Source: Acanthococcus lagerstroemiae
Lineage: Eukaryota > Arthropoda > Insecta > Hemiptera > Eriococcidae
Assembly: GCA_031841125.1 (NCBI GenBank)
Contig: CM063108.1
Location: 72,078,344-72,142,343, forward strand
DNA: 64,000 nucleotides
Direction: 5' to 3'
Under the pieces are notes generated by a model, which was not told where the DNA came from, ran no database searches, and saw nothing but the letters and a program-made list of their open reading frames with translations. The translations under genes and the position numbers were made by a program. Below, one piece after another: positions 1-11,066 of this stretch (position 1 is the first letter of the stretch; each line of letters starts with the position of its first letter).

Positions 1-498
1 AAATACTAAAATTCGGCTATTCTCCTCCAGTAACGATGGGTTGATACATTCACCATCGAAAGAATCACATTCATTCTTATTCAGAATTGGACCATTTTTG
101 AATTTTTTATTCGCAATTAGAAGAGAATGACTGAATGAATACAGGCATTATTTTCTATTTATTCGACACCTCTGCAAACCATAACACACACAACACTCAC
201 TTGTAATTAAATACGCAACAATCTTTCTGTAAGCGGTATAATAATTTTCATTAAAGGAATAAATGGACTTCGTACAATTATTTTATCTTATTAACCTGCC
301 GGGTAATAAGTACAAACTGAATTGCCGAAGTAATCACGCAATATCGAGTTGTCAATGCTGCATACACTTGATAATACCCATAATATATTCTCCTAATTCG
401 AAATTTCTGAAAAAGATGGCAAGAAAGGAGACAAGAGAGCCTAATTTAAAACCATTTCGCCACACAATGATATTAGTTATCAGTGGTCATCAACCCAT
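1..498. other. AT-rich sequence, nothing recognised
   Basis: No coding, RNA or repeat structure could be supported. The only reading frame of note (263-520) has no family resemblance. Confidence 0.5.
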
Positions 499-574
499 CT
501 GCCGTACAAAAAAAAATTGACGTATGTTCCACATGGCCCATATGGAACATATACGTTAATTATTTGTACGGCAG
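499..574. repeat. 76-bp foldback with CCAT flanks
   Basis: The segment is an almost complete inverted repeat. It starts CTGCCGTACAAA and ends TTTGTACGGCAG, and the arms meet around ACATGGCCCATATGG. Both sides are flanked by CCAT, which fits a 4-bp target-site duplication. This looks like a very short foldback or MITE; the superfamily is unknown. Confidence 0.6.
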
Positions 575-3500
575 CCATGCATACGCATCAGTGTTCTCTT
601 CGATTATACCGCACATAATTTCAACGTAAATCCATTCAGATGCGTCTTCCAAAAGGGATGAAATGACAAGATACTTTTAGGTCCCGTTATCCGAACTGCT
701 GAATGCACGTACGCATCCATATTAACTGTCGCAAATCCTGCAACATCATCGACCCGCGTAAACACATTTTCCCGCTAGTTTTTCATGCCCACATACATAA
801 ATTATCACGAAGACGAACGTACTTGGGTTAGAAAAACGACGTGACAAATTTCAGCTTCAGCGTACGACTCAAAACGATTTACAAGATATATGTACAATGG
901 CACCGAGAAAAACCGACAAGATCCGCGATTTCTTCGCTGTAAAACCCGACGGAATTTTCATGAAATGCATACACTGCGAGTACACCCCGAAACAGGTACT
1001 TATGCCGGAATTATTACATTGCACATACGAATATATTCATTTGAAGCGTCGTTTTCAATACAAATGTATGCTTGACGCGCCGTTTTTAACACATGTGTGT
1101 GTTATGTGGTATACATTACCGTATAAAACATCTTACGGACGTATACATTATTGTTACAGCCATCATCATGCTCTCCGACAAATTGGATTTACAATCAGTT
1201 TTTACTGCTTGGTGTACCTACTGTTCAGCCCTGTATACAACTTATTACACAAATAATAAAACAAAATATCGACGATGATAGCGCCGGTCGCACCAAAAAT
1301 ACGCTTTGCAAACGGGGTCGTGCTAGGAACTGATGCGAGAGAAATACCAGATCTATTCATTGCATGCAGAGTTCCATGGTACGTCGCTATGACTAGTAAT
1401 TCATCTGTAACATCACACCGGCACTCTTATTGAACAAGAACTGTAATTGAAATAAATAGATGCTCTTAGCATACAGTATTACTCACTTATTCTCACATTT
1501 GCGAACAGATATGAAGAATATTCCGACAATAGCTCATTCTAAACGTCTGAACAAAGTCAAGATTCTGTCAGCAGGAATACAACAATGTTCCACCGTAATG
1601 AAACGTTCATATGACATGTTAATCGTTATTTATGGTTACGAGCTGCTTGTTGATCTGAATAATACACGCAATAGTTAATATCAGAGTAAAAATACAAAAA
1701 GAAGTAGGCAGGGACTAAAGGAAGACCAAAAAAATACTAAAATACGTAATGCGGTCAGAACATACATATTTCATGGATATGATGAATTGAAAGAGCGAGG
1801 TTTAATTTTAAAGGGTTAGTTAATATTTTTCACCTAATCATATTCTTGCTGGCATACCATTCTGCTTATTGTAGAAGGTAGGTATAATGGAACCGTGAGC
1901 GAATACTTGATCGAAATTCTTCAACGGGGAAATAAATTTCGTCATGTTAAAACGCATGATTCATGGAATAATTATCAACGGTTCGAAGCTACACAGCATT
2001 TCTGGCAGATTGTTGAAATCTACTCTCCTCTTGCCCTTTGCAAAAAGTAAATTATTCACTTTCCATCCGGGCTACTTCTTGCCTCACTAAAACCAAATTA
2101 CTAACGAAATTCAGGAGAAGTGTTAAGTCTATGACAATGAGAGCGCTTAGAAGTAGGACGTTAACATAGTAACTGGGAAAGTAACATACGTGAAAGCATT
2201 TTAATGTCACAAGACCAGGGGAAAAGCGCGAGATAACTGAAGAAGCCTTATAATGAAGTTCTACTACTTGCCAATACCAACTACTGAACCGTAAATATAT
2301 ATTAACAAATATATGCTAGCACACATGTATGTAACATACATATATCCAGATCAATCACGAGTAAGTGAACAGATCAGATAGTTTTACCTTTTTGTATCAT
2401 CCAACAACTGGACTCATCCCATTGGGTATGAGAGCAAGCAGATGAAGGCCGCTGATGAATACATCGCGTAACTTTGCTCAAGTCACATTTCCAACAAAGC
2501 AAAACCAACACGCAACATTAGTAGGTACATAACTCGCGTAGTTCTCAGGGCCATTGGCATTCAAAAGGATGTGCAGCTTCTAATTCGAATAGTTGTTGGT
2601 AACGTGGTAGGCAATGGTAGTAACCTGAAACCAGTTTCATAGTTGTAATACAAACGCGGTTGACTTCACCTTTGCAGCATTCAAGCGACAGATGGAGATA
2701 ATTTGTCAATTAACCAGTACATACCAAATGTTTCGGCATACATGCAAATACAAAACATGACTCGGGTTATGAATAGACTGGCATCGATTTTACAAACGTT
2801 GATATCAGACTGTACACAACGATAGATACTTATTTCTTCATGATGTCACCATGTGAGGCAAGAACGTGTCAATCAAACGCATATAATCTGAAAATTTCAA
2901 AATGTCCAATTCAGAGCAGTCTAATCTGAAGAAACTGATATCCGATCACAAATACGCAATAGTATCTATCAGAACGATCCAGCGCATAATTACACTGTAA
3001 TATAATAGCTGAAAGGAAGTTCATGATTGACACAACAGCAAATTATCATTGCTTCAATCGTGGGCAAATGGTAATGAGATATGATATTTGGTAATACGGC
3101 GGTCGTATTCTCAAGCATTTATGGAAATTAACTTACACATGAAAAATAAAAAACCAAAGCTTCGAAGAACACAAGAACCAACCACGATTTTCACACGAAT
3201 ATAATCATTGAACATTTCTATTATTGCAGGCCAGGATGATACTGAAACTGACTGATCATCTCCAGCCAGATACTCGTTTACCTGTGAAAACTGCAGAAAC
3301 ATGATGAATACTACCGATAATACACTTTACAATATTTTAATAGTACCTACCAGTCAATCAATACTAACCTGCTCTTCATAATAATACGTCCGTGAAACCA
3401 AAAAACGCCATTCCGTATCAACATTCGAATGTTTAATAAATTTTTCATTCAATAATATACAATTACTACAATGCGAAATTTAACATAAAATGCCTCTTCT

Positions 3501-3639
3501 CATAATACACAGGATAAAAACCGTAATATTTTCACAATAATTTTCATTTCGCACGTCAGTTCACCGAATTCAGGAAATAAGACGATAATTTCAACATTAC
3601 TACAAACCACAACAATATTATCCAATAATCTATCAAAGT
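575..3639. other. 3-kb stretch with no convincing gene
   Basis: I see scattered short frames but no conserved exon series. Around 3230-3310 both strands offer good-looking splice acceptors (plus strand ending at 3230, minus strand near 3283) before short open frames, but neither translation resembles a family I know. The ORF at 897 is listed separately. Confidence 0.4.
897..1256 (+). CDS. Unrecognised 119-codon ORF, possible BED-finger/hAT remnant
   Basis: The ORF starts with ATG and its first 35 residues are basic and aromatic (TDKIRDFFAVKPDG), followed by KCIHCEY, a single CxxC pair. This start resembles the N-terminal BED-type finger of hAT transposases and ZBED-like proteins, but the expected downstream histidine pair is not convincing. 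A GT donor-like site follows residue 35 (CAG|GTACTT near 1001), so only the first part might be an exon. After that the translation looks random. It could equally be chance. The function is not assigned. Confidence 0.2.
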   Translation: MAPRKTDKIRDFFAVKPDGIFMKCIHCEYTPKQVLMPELLHCTYEYIHLKRRFQYKCMLDAPFLTHVCVMWYTLPYKTSYGRIHYCYSHHHALRQIGFTISFYCLVYLLFSPVYNLLHK

Positions 3640-3802
3640 ATTCTAAAAGAATCCGATTCGCAACGAATTCGAATTCAAGAATTCGATTCGAAAAAATTCG
3701 CAAAGAGAATCGAATTCAAGAATCGGATTCGAAAGAATTCTCAACGCGAATCGAATTCTCCGAATCGAATTCGAATTCGAATCGGAAAAAGAATCGAATT
3801 CT
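3640..3802. repeat. GAATTC/GATTCG-rich simple repeat
   Basis: About 160 bp are built almost wholly from interleaved GAATTC, GATTCG and GAATCG words, several self-complementary. It abuts the left target duplication of the hAT element at 3814. It looks like a degenerate satellite or minisatellite; any open frame across it is a product of the repeat. Confidence 0.75.
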
Positions 3803-3813
3803 AAACCCCTGGT

Positions 3814-4825
3814 CAGTGTGCTGCAGCCAGCCGAAAGCCGAAAGCTGAAAGCCAAAATCAGCCGAATTTTTACTGATAAGATGAAAGCCGAAAGCCAGCT
3901 TTAAGCGCACCTATGGAAGTCGAAAGCTGAATTCAGCCAAATTCTTTCGACTAGCTTTTGGCTCTTCTGAGTTATGAGAAGTTCGTACAAAACCATGTTT
4001 CATAATAAATAAATAAAAAAAAGCGTCTTTTTTATTTCATTTATTTTTTTCTCTCCAGTCAAATTACAATATTTGTTGTAATTGCAACAAAATGTTGAGA
4101 TTTACTTTCAGAAATAAAATCTTGTGGATTGTACAGGATTTTAAATTGTAACGCTTAGGGCTTAACAAATCACGTAGTAGGGAAAACAGGCGTTCAACAC
4201 TCACCTGAGTTCCTGGAGCTCCAAAAATTACCTGTGCTACATCATACAATTCGCCATACTCATTTTTATGAGTTTCCCAAAACTTCAGAACATTTTGCTT
4301 TAATCGAATTTACTGTCTGGGAATTTCAATGTTCGGCACTGAACTTCAAATTCTTCTGCAGTTGCAGTAGTATGATGAACTTTATTTCGACGTTTTGACT
4401 GTAACATATTTTCCCAACGCCGCTCTCCTTGGTCCATATCAGAGGAAAAAGAACTAGCTAACGATTCAGCATCTGAAACTGGCTCCTCATCCTTTTTTAA
4501 TCCTTCTCTTCCTCTTTCCTCCTTCAGCCCTGTGTCAAGAAAGAAAACATATTATAGATGTAGTTTTTCTTTTCATTTTTCAACTTCAACTTATTCTTCT
4601 TCTCTTGTACCATTGTACTTATACGTTGTACCTCTAACAGAGATCCTGTTCTCCTGATCTTGTCTAATTTTCCCATTGATTGAAAAGCCAAAAGCCAGCC
4701 GAAAAAAAGCCAAAAGCTAGCCAAATTTTTTTTGAACAGCCAAAAGCCAAAGCCGAAGCTATATTTTTCAAGGTCAGAAGTTTAAGCCAAAAGCCGAAGC
4801 TGATTCTTTCAGCTGCAGCACACTG
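3814..4825 (-). mobile_element. hAT-superfamily DNA transposon, internally deleted
   Basis: The ends are 14-bp perfect terminal inverted repeats, CAGTGTGCTGCAGC on the left and its complement on the right. They are flanked by an 8-bp target duplication, CCCCTGGT (3806-3813 and 4826-4833). An 8-bp duplication and CAGNG termini are standard for hAT elements. Subterminal regions carry many AGCCGAAAGC/GCCAAAAGCC words, likely transposase-binding repeats. At 1,012 bp it is far shorter than an autonomous hAT and keeps only a C-terminal transposase fragment on the minus strand. Confidence 0.9.
4064..4530 (-). pseudogene. hAT transposase C-terminal (dimerisation) fragment
   Basis: Read on the minus strand, 4307-4064 gives a continuous frame containing FWETHKNEYGELYDVAQ and then SVERLFSLLRDLLSPKRYNL, ending in a stop. 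The SxERLFS...KR.L pattern is the core of the hAT C-terminal dimerisation domain. An upstream frame (about 4530-4306; acidic stretch, then GERRWENMLQSKRRNK) appears to be the preceding part but is out of phase, so there is a frameshift near 4306-4310. The DDE catalytic core and N-terminal BED finger are absent. It cannot make a transposase; the copy could only be moved in trans. Confidence 0.8.
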
Positions 4826-4831
4826 CCCCTG

Positions 4832-6072
4832 GTCGTAGCTCGTAGTTTTGTAGGATGTTTATTATTGGTGAGTATAGAGTGCGTTAATGTTTAGCAGAAT
4901 TCAGACAATGGGAATAGGGAATTGCAGCATTTGCCGACCCTAGTCGTGCAGCATTGCTGCTTGTTTTACTATCGATCTTTTATTTTACAAATACTTTTTT
5001 GCTTCATTTTTCATTTATTGAAGAGATTAAAGAGATATAGAGGAGTTTCATGTTGCGTATTTTTAGTTTTTTACTATCGAACTTTTACTTTGTACTTTTT
5101 TACTTCATCTGACTGGGACTGTGCAAATTGTAGAAGCGCTAGCGTCGTATCTTTAGTGCGTTTGTTAAACAATAATAAGGAGAACATATTATAGCGCTAC
5201 CAGCTACCTGTGACATGAACATACAAACTGTTATCAAAACCGTTATCTTTAATGTTTTTGAAAGCCTCTGACTGGGACTCTCCGGCTGTGCAAATTGTTT
5301 GGCAAAAGAACCCTCTGTTCAGGACAATTTGATCATTTCTCATTTTGGAGATACAGAAGAATGGGTAATTCTATTCAATTTCCAAAGATTACAAAGCTTT
5401 CACATTTATCAAAAAACAATTTCATGCTTCATTTTCTTTCTTTTATTTTTAAAGTTTCATATTATCGCATATGTTTAAACGATCCCGTCCAAATGAACGC
5501 TGTTCAGGGCCAATAGTACAATCGCAGTTCAACGTTGAACCAAAAGGTTCAGCCACGGTTGAGCCGCCGATTTCGGCCGCTCAATTGGTTGAACTGTCCG
5601 TCACGCAACGTCACATTCAATTGTACTTCCTCATCATGGCCCTCAATAAAAGGGAACCAACTAACATTATATTTGTAAGCAAAATGAGTTATTAGTATAT
5701 CCTTGGAAAGAGCTTTTACAACGTAGAATTTTTCAAAATTGGGTCCCCGATTCAAAAATGTGTGCTCACGTTAAAAAAAGCTTATCAGTAAACGCAATGC
5801 CATATAGTTTCTACATGGCTCTTGAACTTCAAATCAGGTATTCTCAAGAAGCGGATTTTGCTAGTTGGTTCCCTTTTGCTGAACAGCGTCCACATTATCT
5901 TCTTATTTTATGTTTTGTATGTGGTGGGTGTTCATCTGTTCATCCTGTGTGTACCTATGTTAGTTTGCATTCTTTGATTTCTGAAGAAACATAATAAAAC
6001 TGAAGTCATCCGTGTTTATAAAATGTAAATTAATGTATTTTCAGAGATCATAGGTAGATGGATATGTGGTTG

Positions 6073-6088
<16 letters not shown>
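4832..6088 (+). repeat. 1.26-kb direct duplication, copy 1
   Basis: This segment matches 11067-12323 at a constant offset of 6,235 bp with only two substitutions that I noticed (near 5554 and 5629). It ends in a (TA)n tract in both copies. It has no recognisable protein. Parts of it (near 5690-5800: AATTTTTCAAAATTGGGTCC, then GCTTATCAGTAAACGC) recur in diverged form near 9290-9390, 20970-21050 and, inverted, 10550-10620. It therefore contains a dispersed repeat family, called family A here. The hAT element at 3814 was inserted at its left edge. Confidence 0.9.
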
Positions 6089-6103
<15 letters not shown>

Positions 6104-6107
6104 TATG

Positions 6108-6905
6108 CAGGACGGCTTTTTCGCCTCTTTTTCATATATAAAGCGACGTTTTCACCTCATATACGGAGGCGAAAACGAAAAATCGGAGGTGAAAACGTAA
6201 GGCACTGTATCTCAATAATTTAGGCTTCTACTGGCTAGGCAATCCCCTGGGCAAATTTTTGGCTGGAGGCGAAAAAACCCACATACATCAGACATATACA
6301 TTTTAGTGCATGGTACCTCTCACCAGACAGCGCTAGTGTCACTTGTAAATCATATAATGAGACTTTTTCACCTCCAAACATAACTGAGCATTTTCGCCTC
6401 CGATTCGCGGCAACAACGCATTAGTGATTGAATTAATATTAAACTCGGAGGTTTCCTACTTGCTTGTATGCCTGGAGGTGAAATGTTCCCTTCACATATT
6501 AAACGTCGCTGTGTACTTGTATATGAAAAAGAGGCGAAAAAGCCGCCCTGCAAAAATATACCTTTAAAATTTCGTTTTCGCCTCCGTATATGAGGTGAAA
6601 ACGTTGCTTTATGTACAAAAATGAGGCGAAAAAGACCTTCTTTAAAAAAAAAAAAAAAAAAAAATGTATATAATATTGTATATCATATACCCCGCATGTT
6701 AAAGATTGTAAGTAGAAATTACTGCACCGAAAAGTTTACCACGAATTGATAGATGATGTATGTAGGTTTTTTCGCCTCCAGTCAAAAATTTGCCCAGGGG
6801 GGTTACCTGCTGGCCTGTAGAAGCTTGAATTATTGAGATACAGTGTCTTACGTTTTCACCTCCGTCTATGAGGTAACAACGTCGCTGTACACAGGATTAG
6901 TCAGT
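6108..6905. repeat. Inverted-arm region of the GAGGYGAAAA repeat
   Basis: Sequence 6148-6287 is the inverse complement of 6758-6892 with moderate divergence. The shared text includes CACTGTATCTCAATAATT and CTGGGCAAATTTTTG. The word GAGG(C/T)GAAAA occurs repeatedly on both strands here (for example 6129, 6157, 6171, 6391, 6531, 6578, 6626, 6771). It looks like a foldback transposon whose arms carry this word, with a (TA)n and (CA)n start on the left. Confidence 0.65.
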
Positions 6906-7110
6906 TTTCCTTCCGCAATAGGAAAACTCCATTACGCTGAAGATCTGTTATCGGTTTTGTCGCTATTCACGAATAGTATGCAGCTTGCCTACACCCGATA
7001 ACAAAGCGTACTGTACATTTTGGAAGATAACACATTGAGTCATACTTCGTTCAGCCTGACGGAGTTTTCCTATGGCGGAGGGAAAACCAACTAACCCTGT
7101 ATATGAAACA

Positions 7111-8643
7111 GAGGAGAGAAGGCCGTCCTGCAAAGATATACCTTTAGAATTTCGTTTTCGCCTCCGTATATGAGGTGAAAACGTCGCTTTATGTATGAAA
7201 AAGGGGCGAAAAAGCCGCCCTGCAAAGATATTATTATATACCCGCGAGAACATGATGATCAAGATCGAGAAGGTCACAGGTTTACCATTTCCCTATACTC
7301 TAAGACATTGTAAATAACACAGTTCGGAATGGACATGAATTTTTTTAGTCTGAGGAAGAGGTTCAAGAATAACATAATAAGAAACTTACAGAGGCGAAAA
7401 AGCCGCCCTGAAAAGATATACCTTCAGAGTTTCGTTTTCGCCTCCGTATATGAGGTGAAAACGTCGCTTTATATATGAAAAAGAGGCGAAAAAGCCGCCC
7501 TGCAAAGATATTATTATATACCCGCGAGAACATGATGATCAAGATCGAGAAGGTCACAGGTTTACCATTTCCCTATACTTTAAGACATGTGAAATAACAC
7601 AGTTCGGAATGGACATGAATTTTTTTAGTCTGAGGAAGAGGTTCAAGAATAACATAATAAGAAACTTACAGAGGCGAAAAAGCCGCCCTGAAAAGATATA
7701 CCTTTAGAGTTTCGTTTTTCGCCTCCGTATATGAGGTGAAAACGTCGCTTTATATATGAAAAAGAGGCGAAAAAGCCGCCCTGCAAAGATATTATTATAT
7801 ACCCGCGAGAACATGATGATCAAGATCGAGAAGGTCACAGGTTTACCATTTCCCTATACTCTAAGACATTGTAAATAACACAGTTCGGAATGGACATGAA
7901 TTTTTTTAGTCTGAGGAAGAGGTTCAAGAATAACATAATAAGAAACTTACAGAGGCGAAAAAGCCGCCCTGAAAAGATATACCTTTAGAGTTTCGTTTTC
8001 GCCTCCGTATATGAGGTGAAAACGTCGCTTTATATATGAAAAAGAGGCGAAAAAGCCGCCCTGCAAAGATATTATTATATACCCGCGAGAACATGATGAT
8101 CAAGATCGAGAAGGTCACAGGTTTACCATTTCCCTATACTCTAAGACATTGTAAATAACACAGTTCGGAATGGACATGAATTTTTTTAGTCTGAGGAAGA
8201 GGTTCAAGAATAACATAATAAGAAACTTACAGAGGCGAAAAAGCCGCCCTGAAAAGATATACCTTCAGAGTTTCGTTTTCGCCTCCGTATATGAGGTGAA
8301 AACGTCGCTTTATATATGAAAAAGCCGCCCTGCAAAGATATTATTATATACCCGCGAGAACATGATGATCAAGATCTAGAATAGGTCACAGGTTTACCAT
8401 TTCCCTATACTCTAAGACATTGTAAATAACACAGTTCGGAATGGACATGAATTTTTTTAGTCTGAGGAAGAGGTTCAAGAATAACATAATAAGAAATTAC
8501 AGAGGCGAAAAAGCCGCCTGAAAAGTATACTTTAGAGTTTCGTTTCGCCTCCGTATATGAGGTGAAAACGTCGCTTTATTATGAAAAAGAGGCGAAAAAG
8601 CCGCCTGCAAAGATATTATTATATACCGCGAGAACATGATGAT
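7111..8643. repeat. Tandem array of ~280-bp units
   Basis: Five near-identical units start at about 7111, 7391, 7671, 7952 and 8232, with a truncated sixth at 8502. Spacings are 280, 280, 281, 280 and 270. Each unit has GAGGCGAAAAAGCCGCC, then a near-palindrome CGTTTTCGCCTCC..GAGGTGAAAACG, a second GAGGCGAAAAAG (lost from unit 5 by a short deletion), and a unique stretch ending CATAATAAGAAACTTACA. Minus-strand frames that recur once per unit are by-products of the repeat. It is continuous with the inverted region to its left. Confidence 0.9.
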
Positions 8644-8929
8644 CAATTGTTGAGAATTAAAATTTGGTGTGTAAGTACACGAAAGTCTTCAGAATGATGA
8701 AACAAATAAACCACAAGGGGAAATTACTCAGGTGATGTGTTACTAGCTTTTGAATATGCACAGTAGATTTTCAATGGTATTTTCTTCTCCGTGATCCCGG
8801 TTTCATCTTGTTATCAGTCGCACAAGAGCACTCTCTATAATTAGGTTTAAATTCCTATATTGATGGCTAAGCGCGCAAACAACATAACACTGTCTATTTC
8901 TCTTGTTTGTTGCACCACTTTGCCACTTT

Positions 8930-9097
8930 TTGGTTTTCGGGAAAAGTCGGAAAAAGCGGAAACAGATTCGGGTTTTGCTTTCGTTTCGGCTTTCGGCTTT
9001 TAAACCCATTCGACTTCCGACTTTCGGCTTCGGCTTTCATGCCAAATCATTTAGCTTTCGGCTTTCCAGCTTTCGGTTAGCTTTCAGTCCCTGCATT
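8930..9097. mobile_element. Solo end of a hAT-like element
   Basis: Read on the minus strand this begins CAGGGACTGAAAGC and continues with repeated CCGAAAGC words, the same subterminal pattern as the hAT element at 3814. I could not find the partner terminus or a target duplication, so this is a truncated or rearranged copy. Confidence 0.5.
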
Positions 9098-9845
9098 TGA
9101 GTTGAGCCCTTGTAGCTTGTACCATGCCTTGTACTATCAAGGGTTAAACTACATTTCAAGTTTGTTTAAACCAAAGTTGGTTGATTGGTCGTTAAACCAG
9201 GGTCACACGACGTCACGTTTGATTGTATAACTGGCCCTTTTGTTTTTGTTGACAAAAAATGATGAGTTTAGAAAACTTAGAAAGAGTGTAAAACGAAGAA
9301 TTTTTCAAAATTGGTCCCCTGATACAAAAAAAAAAGTGTACCCACGGTGAATAGGGCTTATCAGTAATCAGTAAACGCTATGCCATATCTTCTATCTTCT
9401 TCTTCCATCTAATATATAATATGTATAAGTATAATATAATATAATATATTATAAACGCAAGTTGCATTTTTATGTCGTCAATGTTCTCAGCCTGTGCTGA
9501 ATATTACAAGGTGAAATTTGCCCAAAATATAAATATTGAATCAAAGAAGAACCTTTTGGTATCAGATTTTCAATAACTGAAACATAAAAGCTGTAATTAA
9601 GCTTTAAAGTCGACTTGCATGTGTGTCTATGTGTGAGTGTTCCGCGCGCTTACCCGTCATTGTAAACGCGTGTTAGAGTGATCAGTGTGACCAGTAGGAA
9701 GTATTTTATATAACACATCGTGGGTATAGAACGATCAGGCTGGCCATGCGATATCTATAATATAAAGACAATCTTGGTTTCTTTCATCTAAAAGCGTCTC
9801 AGTGTACATACTGCGGTTGATCAGGCCATGTTGCGTTTTTTTTTT
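9098..9845. other. Diverged family A sequence and unrecognised DNA
   Basis: The part near 9240-9390 is a diverged copy of the 5640-5830 segment of the 1.26-kb duplication (AATTTTTCAAAATTGGTCCC, then GGGCTTATCAGTAATCAG). A TA-rich tract lies at 9408-9450. No gene is seen. Confidence 0.55.
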
Positions 9846-10320
9846 ATTACACTACTGAACAACTATTTTGCACAATGCATTTCGACAGGTGATTCTGAGG
9901 TACTTTTTAACGCTGAACACGATACTGCGACCCATTTTTCTCTATCACGTCACAATTTGGAGTTCTGAACGACTGAAATTCGTTTCCATTTTGTTTTTGC
10001 ATTAGAATAAGCGGCACCACTGACTGATATTATCAGTGTTATCAGACCACAATAACAGAAAACAAACAGACGGAATACTCACCACTACACACGACCGCAA
10101 CACACAACAACACGAATCAGTATGACCACATTCAGTTCCTAAACCTCTTTTTGAACACATTTAGTTGAATTTTTTAATAGTTTTTGATCAGAAAAACTAG
10201 ACGTGATAGAGAAAAACGGCCGACGGCACTGTATTCAGCGTTGAAAAGTACTCAAGAATCACTTCCCTAAATGCGTTGTGCGAACAAAAAATTTCATTTT
10301 GATCAGTAGTGTTATTTAAC
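9846..10320. repeat. ~475-bp foldback element
   Basis: The left arm (9846-9960) and right arm (10198-10320) are inverse complements at moderate identity. Shared words are ACACTACTGA at the tips, ACTTTTTAACGCTGAA / ACTTTTCAACGCTGAA, and TTTTTCTCTATCACGTC at the inner edge. The centre (about 9965-10195) is unrelated A+T-rich sequence. No transposase is present. No clear target duplication was seen. Confidence 0.65.
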
Positions 10321-10324
10321 TTTT

Positions 10325-10680
10325 ACTTTACAAATCCTTTTTTAGGGCTTCACGAGTTTAAGACTTGGGCCATGTGCCGTTTTTTAATTATCAACTTTTC
10401 ATTATTCATTTTACAAATACTACTTTTTTGCTTCATTATTCACTTATTAAAGAGATTAATCTAATGTATAAAGACAAGTCTCGATTTTTCCTCATCAGTG
10501 TTCTCAGGTATTACTGAATGAAATCTTTAAAAAAATGTCTCAGATGGCAGTATGTAACATTTTTGAATCGGGAGCCTAATTTTTAAAAATTATACTTTTT
10601 ATGCTCTTTCCAACAATACTAATAACTCATTTTGCTTACAAATGTCGGTTGGTTCTCTTACGCTTAACAGCATCCAACTA
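10325..10680. repeat. Diverged, rearranged family A copy
   Basis: The section 10380-10460 matches 4965-5040 of the duplication (TTTACAAATAC, TTTTTTGCTTCATT, AAGAGATTAA). The section 10550-10660 matches 5640-5760 in inverse orientation (ATTTTTGAATCGGG, AATAACTCATTTTGCTTACA). The copy is therefore scrambled. Confidence 0.55.
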
Positions 10681-10713
10681 AGGGTTGCAAATGGGTAACT
10701 ATTCCTCGGGTAA

Positions 10714-10888
10714 CTAGGGCTCTATAGTTTCACCTGGGTATACTAAGCCACCATTTTGGTTCGTACTGCGCCCGTCGATGCCGAATTGACTACGCGTTAC
10801 GCTCCGCATAGTCGGATTCGGCATCCACGGGCGCAGTATGAACCAAAATGGCGGCTTAGTATACCCAGGTGAAACTATAGAGCCCTAG
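10714..10888. repeat. 175-bp foldback MITE
   Basis: This is a near-complete inverted repeat running from CTAGGGCTCTATAG to CTATAGAGCCCTAG, with arms of about 80 bp. The core carries TGCGCCCGTCGATGCCGA opposite TCGGCATCCACGGGCGCA. Flanks on both sides carry GGGTAACTA. The same core recurs in the element at 25593, so they belong to one family. Confidence 0.8.
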
Positions 10889-11066
10889 GGTAACTAGGGT
10901 AACTGATTGCGCATCCGGTTGGGAGACAGATATACCAAGTTCAAAACACAGTTAATGTTTTGCGTTTTTAGGGTCCGCTAGACCCTATTGCGATCGCTTT
11001 TTTTTTTTATTCTTCAAGTTGTTCAGTACTCAGACGTTATCAAGTGGTAATATGGATGGCGATTCT

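Noticed and set aside
3643..3910. Overlapping Phe/Ser/Glu-rich minus-strand ORFs
   Set aside because: They are translations of the GAATTC/GATTCG repeat and hAT subterminal repeats.
4922..5994. Several short ORFs duplicated at 11157-12229
   Set aside because: They are identical only because the DNA is duplicated; no family match, no start context, and other family A copies do not keep the frames.
7363..8118. Repeated 64-codon minus-strand ORFs
   Set aside because: They recur with the 280-bp satellite unit and have no protein resemblance or splice signals.
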